Source of the DNA: Blastococcus sp. TF02A-30
GTDB lineage: Bacteria; Actinomycetota; Actinomycetes; Mycobacteriales; Geodermatophilaceae
Assembly: GCF_003319185.1 (NCBI RefSeq)
Contig: NZ_QOHJ01000004.1
Location: 310,001 to 374,000, forward strand
Direction: 5' to 3'
DNA length: 64,000 nucleotides
Made by a program: the position numbers and the translations under genes. Shown here in pieces: positions 32,728-39,659 of the stretch; the stretch's first letter is position 1; every line of letters starts with the position of its first letter. The notes below the pieces were generated by a model, which saw nothing but the letters and a program-made list of their open reading frames with translations, did no database searches and was not told the origin of the DNA.

Positions 32728-33255
32728 TCATCCTGCCGGGTCCGGCGGCCGCAGCCGGGCGTAGATCCGGGCCAGGTCCGGGAGCTGGACGTGCGCGTTG
32801 AGCCCGCTCGGGTTCGGCACCACCCAGGTGACCGCGCGCCCCACCCGCTCCGGCTGCTCCCCCACCGCCGCCCGCGGCCGGCCGAAGCCGGTCCGGTAGG
32901 CGGTGACGCCGAGGACGGCGAGCAGGCGCGGCCGGTACCGCTCGACCAGGGCGGCCAGGGCCGCGGCCCCCTCGGCGAGCTCGTCGCGGCTCAGCTCGGC
33001 CGCGGTGCGGGTCGGCCGGTCGACGACGTTGGTGATCCCCATGCCGTACCGCAGCAGCTCGCGGTCCTCGTCCGGGGTGAGCAGCCGCGGCGTGAGCCCG
33101 GCCAGGTGCAGGGCCGGCCAGAACCGGTTGCCCGGCCGGGCGAAGTGGTGCCCGCGCTCGGCGGAGCGCAGCGACGGGTTGATTCCGCAGAACAGCACGT
33201 CGAGATCCGGGGCGATGACGTCGGGCAGCGGCTTGGCTCCCGGTCCACCGTCCAC
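32728..33255 (-). CDS. mug: G/U mismatch-specific uracil-DNA glycosylase
   Basis: The 175-residue protein has the two signature motifs of the Mug/TDG family: FCGINPS near residue 22 (catalytic Asn) and NPSGLNAH near 148. The intervening HHFARPGNRFWPALHLAG block is also typical. It removes uracil, thymine or ethenocytosine from mismatches with guanine, useful in a G+C-rich genome where cytosine deamination is frequent. The GTG is 6 nt after CAGGAT (33267-33262), again a leaderless-type start. Confidence 0.92.
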   Translation of the reverse strand: MDGGPGAKPLPDVIAPDLDVLFCGINPSLRSAERGHHFARPGNRFWPALHLAGLTPRLLTPDEDRELLRYGMGITNVVDRPTRTAAELSRDELAEGAAALAALVERYRPRLLAVLGVTAYRTGFGRPRAAVGEQPERVGRAVTWVVPNPSGLNAHVQLPDLARIYARLRPPDPAG

Positions 33256-33297
33256 TCCCCCATCCTGCCGGGCCGCCGGCGCACGGCGAGCGGCCGG

Positions 33298-33492
33298 TCA
33301 GCCGCCCTCGACGACGCGGAGCCGGCGCACGTGCACCCCGCCGTCCTCGTCGATCCAGGAGTGGCGCAGCAGCCGGCGGCGCTCGACGTCGCCGAGCCCG
33401 GCGGTGAGCACCTCGTACTCGGCCAGGACGCGTGCCAGGAACGGGTCCGCCGCCCCGGCGGGACCCGGCTGGTCGGGGCCGTCCTCGTCCAC
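33298..33492 (-). CDS. Small hypothetical protein, 64 aa
   Basis: From GTG at 33492 the frame gives an acidic N-terminus, a helix FLARVLAEYEVLTAGLGD and a short WIDEDGGVHVRRLRVVEG beta-like end. It fills the space between the Mug gene and the anti-sigma gene on the same strand. I recognise no family. The protein-like composition supports a real gene, but the start is uncertain because the frame stays open further upstream. Confidence 0.5.
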   Translation of the reverse strand: MDEDGPDQPGPAGAADPFLARVLAEYEVLTAGLGDVERRRLLRHSWIDEDGGVHVRRLRVVEGG

Positions 33493-33557
33493 GCGGGCAG
33501 CATCGGCGCGCAGCAGCCGATCGCCGAGGCCTCCGCGGCGCGTCCCACCCGGAAGGA

Positions 33558-34352
33558 TCAGGCCGGCTGCTCCCCGCTGGCCACCACGTCGGTCGGCGCC
33601 GCCGGCGCGGCACGTCCGGCCTCGATGCTGATGCCGAAGCCCGCGAAGCGCCCGGCGTCGCGCGCCGCGAGCCGGCGCAGCTCCGCCTCGTCGCCGGTCA
33701 CGTCGAAGGTGCCCAGCGCCGCCGGTTCCCCCTCGCCCAGCCCCCAGAGGACGTAGGTGGTGGCCGAGCGGTCGTTCGCGGGGAGCCCGTGCGCGACCAG
33801 CGCGACGTCGTCCTCCCGGGTCAGGACGGTGGCCACCGGACGGCCGTCCTCGCCGGCCACCGGCGTGAGCGTGGCCGGCCCCGGGCGGAGCAGCTCGTCG
33901 ATGACCTGCTGCTGCGCGGTCGCGGTCGCCCGCGCGTCGTCCCGGGCGTCGTCCAGCACGACGGTGGTGATGCCCAGCCCGACGACGGCGGCGACCCCCG
34001 CGGCGACCAGGCCGCGGGTCCACGCCGACCGGCGCCGCCCGTCCCGCCGCTCGCGCGCCGCCGCCAGCGGGACCGGTGCCGCGACCGGGACGTCCTGCTC
34101 CGTGCCGGCGACGGCGGCACGCAAGCGGCGGCGCAGCCCCTCGGGTGGGTCCGCGGCCGGCACGGCGGCGGCCAGGCCGGCCATCACCTCGGTGGTGTCG
34201 TCGACCAGCCGGCGGCAGCGGGGGCAGGTGGGCAGGTGCGCGTCGACCAGCGCCCGGTCCGCCGGCTCCAGGGCGTGCAGCGCCCAGCCGACCGCCAGCT
34301 CCTCGAGGGCCGCGGTGTGCCCGGGCCCCTCCTCGAACCGTTCCTCGCTCAC
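33558..34352 (-). CDS. rskA: Anti-sigma-K factor (RskA type)
   Basis: In the 264-residue protein the N-terminal cytoplasmic zinc-anti-sigma domain (about 1-70) contains the H-x3-C-x2-C motif in HLPTCPRC. One transmembrane helix follows (about 117-137, RGLVAAGVAAVVGLGITTVVL). The extracytoplasmic RskA-type domain reaches the end (VLWGLGEGEPAALGTFDVTG). RskA holds SigK at the membrane until it is cut by proteolysis. Its GTG overlaps the sigma-factor stop (GTGA), the usual order sigma then anti-sigma. Confidence 0.88.
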   Translation of the reverse strand: MSEERFEEGPGHTAALEELAVGWALHALEPADRALVDAHLPTCPRCRRLVDDTTEVMAGLAAAVPAADPPEGLRRRLRAAVAGTEQDVPVAAPVPLAAARERRDGRRRSAWTRGLVAAGVAAVVGLGITTVVLDDARDDARATATAQQQVIDELLRPGPATLTPVAGEDGRPVATVLTREDDVALVAHGLPANDRSATTYVLWGLGEGEPAALGTFDVTGDEAELRRLAARDAGRFAGFGISIEAGRAAPAAPTDVVASGEQPA

Positions 34353-34954
34353 CGCGTCGTCCCGTCCCCGAGCACGTCGCCGGACAGCGTCGCGCGCAGC
34401 TTCCGCATGCCCGACAGCATGCGGGTCTTCACCGTGCCGAGCGGGACACCGGTCAGCGCGGCGACCTCGCGCTGGGTGTAGCCGCCGTAGTAGGCCAGGG
34501 CCAGGGCCTCGCGCTGCACGGGCGGCAGGCCGCGCAGGGCGGTGCGCACCCGCTGCGCCTCGACCCGGTCCTCGGCCTCCTCGCCGACGTCCCGCACGGC
34601 CGCGGACTCCCCGGCGGTCAGGTCCTCCTCCACGCGGTCGCGGCGGCGCCGGTGCGCCTCCTCGCGGCGGACGGCGTCGACGGCCTTGTGGTGCACCATC
34701 GCCAGCAGCCACGACGACAGGCTCGCCCGCGCGGCGTCGAAGGCGGCGGGGTTGCGCCAGACGGACAGGAACACCTCCTGCACCACGTCCTCGGCGAGCG
34801 CGTCGTCGAGCAGGATGCGGCGGGCCAGCGCGTAGGCCGGGCGGGCGTACCGGTCGTACAGCCCGTCGACGGCGTCGCGCTCCCCCGCGCGCAGGCGGGC
34901 CAGCAGGTCCGCGTCGGCGACGTCGTCCTGCGCCCTCCGGACCGGACGACTCAC
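34349..34954 (-). CDS. sigK: ECF RNA polymerase sigma factor, SigK type
   Basis: The 201-residue protein has region 2 (LYDRYARPAYALARRILLDDALAEDVVQEVFLSVW, about 33-67) and region 4 with LPPVQREALALAYYGGYTQREVAALTGVPLGTVKTRM (about 140-176), typical of group ECF19/SigK. It is followed by rskA and faces a fasciclin locus, the same partnership as SigK, RskA and MPT70/83 in Mycobacterium. The GTG is 7 nt after TAGCCT (34967-34962), giving a leaderless transcript. A second, SigK-like promoter may lie at about 35055-35028. Confidence 0.9.
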   Translation of the reverse strand: MSRPVRRAQDDVADADLLARLRAGERDAVDGLYDRYARPAYALARRILLDDALAEDVVQEVFLSVWRNPAAFDAARASLSSWLLAMVHHKAVDAVRREEAHRRRRDRVEEDLTAGESAAVRDVGEEAEDRVEAQRVRTALRGLPPVQREALALAYYGGYTQREVAALTGVPLGTVKTRMLSGMRKLRATLSGDVLGDGTTR

Positions 34955-35027
34955 GACGTCGAGGCTAGCCAGGACCACCGCTGCCCGCCTTCCCCACCCC
35001 GTGGGGCCGGTTGCCCCTGTGCACGGC

Positions 35028-35055
35028 GTTCGCACCGCAGCCCCGGTCCGGATGG
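35028..35055 (-). promoter_or_regulatory. Possible SigK-type promoter facing sigK
   Basis: On the minus strand CCATCC (35055-35050) is followed after 16 nt by GCGAAC (35033-35028). Mycobacterial SigK promoters read about CCATCC-N17/18-CCGAAT, so the -35 matches fully and the -10 four of six, with a spacer 1 nt short. It would allow autoregulation of the sigma/anti-sigma pair. Confidence 0.35.
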
Positions 35056-35113
35056 CCGGAGAAAAAGATCGTGCGAGATGAAACCGCTCGCGTCCACCCT
35101 GCGAAGACCTGGC

Positions 35114-36775
35114 ATGACCACGACGGAGCAGACGCCGGCCACCGCGGCCGGGGAGCCGGCCGGGACCGCCCGCGGACGGCGCCCCCTGGCCGCCCTCGCC
35201 GGGCTGCTGTCCGCCGCCGTCGCGCTGGGGGTCGCGGAGCTGGCCGCCGGGCTGATCGGCCCGGCCTCCTCCCCGGTCGTCGCCGTCGGCAACTCGGTCA
35301 TCCCGCTCACCCCCGAGCCGGTCAAGCAGTTCGCCATCGACACCTTCGGCGCGCAGGACAAGGTCGCGCTCGTCGTCGGCACCCTCGTCCTCGTCGGGAT
35401 CTACGCGGCCCTGCTGGGGCTGCTCTCGCTGCGCGACCGCCGGATGGGGATCGCCGGCATCGCGCTGTTCGGCGTGGTGGGCGCGGTGGCGGCCGCCACC
35501 CGGCCGGCCGGCGGGATCCTCGACGCAGTCCCCTCCGTCGCCGGCGCGCTGGCCGGTTGCCTGGCGCTCCTGGCGCTGGTCCGGCCGCTGACCCTGGCCG
35601 TGCCCGGGCACGCGGGCGCGCCGGCGGCGGAGGCTCCCCCGGCCGCCCCGCTGGAACGGGTGCGCGCCGCCCTCGCCGGCGGGGACCGGAAGGGCGGGAC
35701 GCTGGACCGCCGCCGCTTCTTCGTCACCGGTGGCGTGGCCGTCGGGGTGGCGGCCGCCGCGGGCGGGGGCGGGCGCCTCCTGCAGCGCCGGTTCGCCGTC
35801 GCCGACGAGCGCGCCGCGATCACCCTGCCGCGGCCCGCCTCGCCCGCGGCGCCGCTGCCCCCCGGCGCGGACCTGGCCGCCGAGGTGGACGGGCTGACCC
35901 CGCTGTTCACCCGCAACGGCGACTTCTACCGGGTCGACACCGCCATCACCGTGCCGCAGATCCGCCCGGCCGAGTACCGGCTGGAGCTGGCCGGGCAGTT
36001 CGACCGCGGCCGCACGTGGTCGCTGGCCGACCTGCTCGACCGCGACGACCTGATCGAGCGGGACATCACGCTGACCTGCGTCAGCAACGAGGTCGGCGGC
36101 GGCCTGGCCGGCACCGCGCGGTGGCTCGGCGTCCCCCTCGGCGCGTTCCTGCGCGAGCACGGCATCGGTCGCGGCTCCACGCAGCTGGTCTGCCGCTCGT
36201 CGGACGGCATGACCATCGGCGCCTCGACGCGGGCGGCGCTGGAGACCGAGGACGCGATGCTCGCCGTCGGGATGAACGGCGAGCCGCTGCCGGTCGAGCA
36301 CGGCTTCCCGGTCCGGATGGTCATCCCCGGGCAGTACGGCTACGTCTCGGCCTGCAAGTGGCTGACCCGCATCGAGGCCGGCACGTACGACGACTTCGAC
36401 GCCTACTGGACCGAGCGCGACTGGGCCGCCGAGGGACCGATCAAGATCGCCTCTCGGATCGACACCCCTGCCCCGCTGCGCCGCTTCCCGGCCGGCCGGC
36501 GGGCCATCGCCGGCGTGGCGTGGGCGCAGACCCGCGGCATCGCCGCCGTCGAGGTGCGCGTCGACGACGGCGAGTGGACCCCGGCCGAGCTCTCCCCGCA
36601 GGTGGACGCCGACCTCTGGCGGCAGTGGGTGCTGCCCTACGACTTCCCCGCCGGCCGGCACACCGTGACCGTCCGGGCCACCGGCGCCGACGGCGAGGTG
36701 CAGACCGACGAGCGCGCCGCCCCCTTCCCGGCCGGATCCAGCGGCTGGCACACCGTCGAGGTGATCGCCGGCTGA
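35114..36775 (+). CDS. Membrane-anchored molybdopterin oxidoreductase, sulfite-oxidase fold
   Basis: The first 190 residues of this 553-residue protein hold about four membrane helices (near 20-45, 75-100, 110-130 and 135-155). A twin-arginine-like DRRRFFVTGG segment and another hydrophobic stretch follow. The remaining 340 residues are a sulfite-oxidase-type molybdenum domain with the cofactor Cys in LTCVSNEVGG near 330, then the Mo-co dimerisation domain (AGVAWAQTRGIAAVEVRVDDGEW). Catalysis is therefore outside the membrane. An alternative ATG at 35078 would add 12 residues. It lies next to sigK and the fasciclin gene. It may repair oxidised methionines as MsrP does, or act on sulfite; this is not decided. 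Confidence 0.85.
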   Translation: MTTTEQTPATAAGEPAGTARGRRPLAALAGLLSAAVALGVAELAAGLIGPASSPVVAVGNSVIPLTPEPVKQFAIDTFGAQDKVALVVGTLVLVGIYAALLGLLSLRDRRMGIAGIALFGVVGAVAAATRPAGGILDAVPSVAGALAGCLALLALVRPLTLAVPGHAGAPAAEAPPAAPLERVRAALAGGDRKGGTLDRRRFFVTGGVAVGVAAAAGGGGRLLQRRFAVADERAAITLPRPASPAAPLPPGADLAAEVDGLTPLFTRNGDFYRVDTAITVPQIRPAEYRLELAGQFDRGRTWSLADLLDRDDLIERDITLTCVSNEVGGGLAGTARWLGVPLGAFLREHGIGRGSTQLVCRSSDGMTIGASTRAALETEDAMLAVGMNGEPLPVEHGFPVRMVIPGQYGYVSACKWLTRIEAGTYDDFDAYWTERDWAAEGPIKIASRIDTPAPLRRFPAGRRAIAGVAWAQTRGIAAVEVRVDDGEWTPAELSPQVDADLWRQWVLPYDFPAGRHTVTVRATGADGEVQTDERAAPFPAGSSGWHTVEVIAG

Positions 36776-36795
36776 ACCCGGCCGCCCCCCAAGCA

Positions 36796-36816
36796 CGTCC
36801 CGGCCCCGCCGGGACG
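36796..36816 (+). terminator. Hairpin between oxidoreductase and fasciclin gene
   Basis: CGTCCCGGC and GCCGGGACG form a perfect 9-bp stem with a 3-nt loop, 20 bp after the stop. It probably makes the fasciclin gene at least partly independent. Confidence 0.5.
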
Positions 36817-36894
36817 CCCCCGGACCGCACCCGCGGCCGGCGCACGACCCCTCCGCGACATCGACGTCGCACGGACAGGACAGGAGCACCACCC

Positions 36895-37566
36895 GTGACG
36901 AGCACCCGCCTCCCCCGCTTCGCCCTCCTCACCGCCGCCAGCAGCCTGGTGATCACGCTGGGCGCCTGCGGCTCGGACGACAGCTCCGACAACGCCTCGG
37001 GGAGCAGCAGCGACAGCGGCATGAGCTCCTCGGAGTCCTCGGAGACCAGCGCGATGCCCATGTCCGACGAGCCCTTCGGCGCCGGCTGCTCGGCCGTTCC
37101 CGCCGACGGCGAGGGCAGCTTCACCGGCATGACCGACGACCCGGTGGGCACGGCCGCCAGCAACAACCCGGCGCTGTCCACCCTGGTCAGCGCGGTCTCG
37201 GCCGCCGGCCTGGTGGACTCGCTCAACACCGCCGAGGACATCACCGTCCTCGCGCCGGCCAACCCCGCGTTCGAGGCGGTCCCGGCCGACGCCCTGAACG
37301 GGCTGCTGGCCGACCAGGCCCAGCTGACCGCGGTGCTCACCCACCACGTGATCGAGGGTCGGCTGGCCCCCGACGAGCTGGCCGGGACGCACACCACGCT
37401 CAACGGCGACGAGGTGACCGTCGAGGGCTCCGGCGAGGACTTCTCGGTCGCCGCCGAGGGCACCGTGCTGGGCACCTCCGAGGCGAGCGTCATCTGCGGC
37501 AACGTGCAGACGGCGAACGCGACCGTCTACATCATCGACCAGGTGCTGACCCCGCCGGCCGCCTGA
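36895..37566 (+). CDS. Fasciclin-domain lipoprotein, MPT83-like
   Basis: In the 223-residue protein a signal peptide ends in the lipobox LGAC (near residue 25). A Ser/Asp-rich linker follows, then one FAS1 domain: GTAASNNPALSTLVSAVSAAGL near 90, ITVLAPANPAFEAVPADAL near 118 and LTHHVIEGRL near 145. The C-terminal block has ICGNVQTANATVYIIDQVLTPPA. Length, lipobox, the ATAASNNP-LSTL pattern and the NVQTANATVY end closely follow mycobacterial MPT83, a surface adhesin under SigK control. An AGGAG stands 9 nt before the GTG. The adjacent sigK/rskA genes strengthen the identification. Confidence 0.9.
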   Translation: MTSTRLPRFALLTAASSLVITLGACGSDDSSDNASGSSSDSGMSSSESSETSAMPMSDEPFGAGCSAVPADGEGSFTGMTDDPVGTAASNNPALSTLVSAVSAAGLVDSLNTAEDITVLAPANPAFEAVPADALNGLLADQAQLTAVLTHHVIEGRLAPDELAGTHTTLNGDEVTVEGSGEDFSVAAEGTVLGTSEASVICGNVQTANATVYIIDQVLTPPAA

Positions 37567-37579
37567 CCGACCCGAGCGC

Positions 37580-37623
37580 GCACGGCGCCGCCCGGTCCCG
37601 CACGGGGCCGGGCGGCGCCGTGC
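37580..37623. terminator. Bidirectional terminator between fasciclin and dienelactone hydrolase genes
   Basis: The arms 37580-37595 and 37608-37623 are perfectly complementary over 16 bp with a 12-nt loop. It lies between two convergent genes and ends 8 bp before the dienelactone hydrolase stop. Confidence 0.75.
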
Positions 37624-37631
37624 GTCGTAGG

Positions 37632-38348
37632 TCAGGCCGCCGCGCGCAGGTGGACGTCGAAGAACGCCAGGATGCGCGCCCAGGCGTCCTCGGCCGAGGG
37701 CTCGTGGTAGCCGAAGCCCGCGATCCGCTCGAGGACGCCGAACGGCCCGCTGCCGTGCCGGTTGAGGAACGAGTGCCCCGCCCCCGGGTACTCCACGACG
37801 TCGTGCGGGACGTCCAGCTGCTCGAGGGCGCCGCGCAGCCGGCCGGCCGCCCTGCGCAGGACCGGGTCCCGCCGGCCGAAGCTGGCCACGACCGGGCAGG
37901 CGCCCCGGAGGGCCTCCTCCGCGTCGCGCGGCACCCAGCCGTAGTTCGGGGCGGCGGCGTCGAACCCTCGCGGCGCCGCCAGCAGCGCGAAGCCACCGCC
38001 CATGCAGAAGCCGACGACGCCCACCCGGCCCGTGCACCCCGGCTGCCCGGCCAGCCAGCGCCGGGTCGCCTCGATGTCGCCGAACACCGGCCCGCTGCCG
38101 CGCAGCAGCGACCGGAAGGTGCCCTGCAGGCAGCGCAGCGCACCGCCCGCGGTGAACAGGTCGGGGGCGACGGCGAGGTAGCCGGCCGCGGCCAGCCGGT
38201 CGGCCAGCCGGCGGATGTCGTCGGTCAGCCCGAACGCCTCGTGCAGCACCACCACCCCGGGCCAGGGCCCCTCCCCCACCGGCGGCCGGCTCAGGTGGGC
38301 GCGCAGCTCGGGTGCGGTCTCGGCACCCGGGACGGTCGTGTCGGGCAC
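37632..38348 (-). CDS. Dienelactone hydrolase family protein
   Basis: The 238-residue alpha/beta hydrolase has a Cys nucleophile in GFCMGGGFA near residue 114, as in true dienelactone hydrolases, with Asp in GRRDPVL near 165 and His in GAGHSFLN near 195. The oxyanion region [11 protein letters not shown] near 36 is also typical. The family hydrolyses carboxymethylenebutenolide in chlorocatechol breakdown, but many members act on other esters. The next gene upstream on the same strand is an HxlR regulator. No catechol genes are beside it. Confidence 0.88.
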   Translation of the reverse strand: MPDTTVPGAETAPELRAHLSRPPVGEGPWPGVVVLHEAFGLTDDIRRLADRLAAAGYLAVAPDLFTAGGALRCLQGTFRSLLRGSGPVFGDIEATRRWLAGQPGCTGRVGVVGFCMGGGFALLAAPRGFDAAAPNYGWVPRDAEEALRGACPVVASFGRRDPVLRRAAGRLRGALEQLDVPHDVVEYPGAGHSFLNRHGSGPFGVLERIAGFGYHEPSAEDAWARILAFFDVHLRAAA

Positions 38349-38412
38349 GGGCGGTCCTCCAGTCGGACGGCGACCGGGACCACGCTAGCCACCGCGGGCA
38401 GGAACCGCCTGG

Positions 38413-38871
38413 TCAGCGGCGGGCGGCCGGCTGCGGCACCGGGCGCACCTCGCGCGGGCCGGCCAGCTCGTGGCCGGCGCCGCACACCAGGCCCAGGTGC
38501 ACCGGCTCGCCGCAGTCGCGGTGCTCGAGCGCCATGGGCGGCACGCCGTCGGCCAGGTACCGGTCGCCCCACTGCATCAGGGCCACCAGCGTCGGGTAGA
38601 GGTCGCGGCCCTTCTCGGTGAGCCGGTACTCGTGCCGCTGCCGCTCGCCCTCGGCCTGGTAGGGCACGCGCTGCAGGATGCCCTGCTCCACCAGGGTCGC
38701 CAGCCGGTCGGTGAGCACCGCCTTGGGTGCGCCGAGGATGCGCTGGAACTCGGCGAAGCGGCGCACCCCGAAGAACGCCTCGCGCAGCACGAGCAGGCTC
38801 CACTTCTCGCCGACGACGGCCAGGGTGCCGGCGACCGAGCACCGGGACCGGTCCCACGCGGGTTCGCTCAC
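38413..38871 (-). CDS. HxlR-family transcriptional regulator
   Basis: The 152-residue protein has the HxlR signature: a Cys near the N-terminus (RSRCSVAGTLAVVGEKWSLLVLREAFFGVRRFAEFQRIL), a recognition helix in APKAVLTDRLATLVEQGIL and the wing Y-x3-GERQRHEYRLTEKG. A long C-terminal tail with Cys residues (HRDCGEPVHLGLVCGAGHE) looks like a possible metal site. Some HxlR proteins sense aldehydes or electrophiles through the N-terminal Cys. The GTG is 6 nt after TAGACT (38883-38878), so it is leaderless. A strong double operator separates it from a GNAT gene. Confidence 0.9.
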   Translation of the reverse strand: MSEPAWDRSRCSVAGTLAVVGEKWSLLVLREAFFGVRRFAEFQRILGAPKAVLTDRLATLVEQGILQRVPYQAEGERQRHEYRLTEKGRDLYPTLVALMQWGDRYLADGVPPMALEHRDCGEPVHLGLVCGAGHELAGPREVRPVPQPAARR

Positions 38872-38892
38872 GGGAGCAGTCTAGGCGCTGCT

Positions 38893-38944
38893 GGGTTCAC
38901 TTGACGAACCTCGATCGGAGGAGGAAGGTTCGTTCTGTGAACCC
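38893..38944. promoter_or_regulatory. Double dyad operator GGTTC-N7-GAACC between HxlR and GNAT genes
   Basis: Two 17-bp dyads of form GGTTC-N7-GAACC lie at 38894-38910 and 38927-38943, their centres 33 bp apart, about three helix turns. The two are also mirror images of each other (18-bp arms, differing only in the central 3 nt). The left dyad covers the probable -35 region of the HxlR gene; the right one lies 13 bp before the GNAT start. This is the best-looking operator in the window. Confidence 0.8.
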
Positions 38945-38956
38945 AGGAGGCGCGCG

Positions 38957-39448
38957 GTGGACATCGAGCTGACCCTCCGGCCCGTCGCCCCCGACGACGC
39001 GGGCCGCTTCTGCCGGCTGTGGGACCGGCTCTCACCGGAGACGGTCTACCGCCGGTTCCACGCCCCGATCCGCCGTCCCGGGCCGGCCGCCGTCCGGCAC
39101 CTCGTCGACGTCGACCACGACCTCCGGGAGGCGCTGGTCGCCGTGGTCGGGGACGACGTCGTGGGGGTCGCGCGCTACGACCGCTCCCCCGGCGATCCCG
39201 CGCGGGCCGAGGTCGCCGTCGTCGTCGAGGACGGCTGGCAGGGCGCCGGGGTCGGCCGCCAGCTGCTGCGCGCGCTGGCCGAGCGGGCGGCGGCCCGCGG
39301 CGTCACCACGGTGACCGCGGACGTCCAGCCGGACAACGCGCCTGCCCTCGCGCTGGCCGCGCGGCTCCTCCCGGGGACCACCACGACCGACGACGCCGGC
39401 GTCGTCACGGTGACGAGCCCGCTCGCCGCCGTCCCCGCGCCGGCCTGA
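38957..39448 (+). CDS. GNAT-family N-acetyltransferase
   Basis: In the 163-residue GNAT domain LRPVAPDDAGRFCRLWDRLSPETVYRRFH near the N-terminus is common in Pat-like single-domain enzymes. The acetyl-CoA loop is VVEDGWQGAGVGRQLLRALAERA (about 88-110), with the pyrophosphate pattern Q-x-x-G-x-G/A. A second conserved block is VQPDNAPALALAARL. AGGAGG lies 7 nt before the GTG. It is divergent from an HxlR regulator and preceded by its operator, so expression is likely controlled by it. The acceptor is unknown; protein-lysine acetylation is one option. Confidence 0.85.
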   Translation: MDIELTLRPVAPDDAGRFCRLWDRLSPETVYRRFHAPIRRPGPAAVRHLVDVDHDLREALVAVVGDDVVGVARYDRSPGDPARAEVAVVVEDGWQGAGVGRQLLRALAERAAARGVTTVTADVQPDNAPALALAARLLPGTTTTDDAGVVTVTSPLAAVPAPA

Positions 39449-39472
39449 GCAGGGAAGGAGGCGAAGCACCCC

Positions 39473-39616
39473 ATGACCCGTCTGCGCACCGCGCTCGCCG
39501 AGCGCCGCTCGGCCCGCGCCCACCTGCGCGAGGAACGCGCGCTCGCGCGCGCCCTCGCCGTCGCACCGACCGTCGAGTCGGCGCACGAGATCACCGCCGC
39601 GGCCAGCCGCCGCTGA
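39473..39616 (+). CDS. Small basic helical protein, 47 aa
   Basis: An ATG 11 nt after AGGAGG opens a 48-codon frame ending 9 bp before a strong hairpin. The product is one amphipathic, Arg/Ala-rich helix (MTRLRTALAERRSARAHLRE) with a short polar tail. It lies 24 bp after the GNAT gene and is probably co-transcribed. Short Arg-rich helical proteins of this kind are often found in actinobacterial genomes without known function. Confidence 0.6.
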   Translation: MTRLRTALAERRSARAHLREERALARALAVAPTVESAHEITAAASRR

Positions 39617-39624
39617 CCGCACCC

Positions 39625-39659
39625 GCTGACCGGACCGGGCAGCGCCCGGCCCGGTCAGC
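39625..39659. terminator. Bidirectional terminator between the 47-aa gene and the dehydrogenase
   Basis: The 16-nt arms 39625-39640 and 39644-39659 pair except for one A-C mismatch, with a 3-nt loop. The right arm includes the stop codon of the minus-strand dehydrogenase (39655-39657). Confidence 0.7.

Noticed and set aside
34349-36892. Very long minus-strand frame across the molybdenum oxidoreductase
   Set aside because: Only the last 201 codons encode the sigma factor. The rest is antisense to an enzyme with clear motifs on the plus strand.
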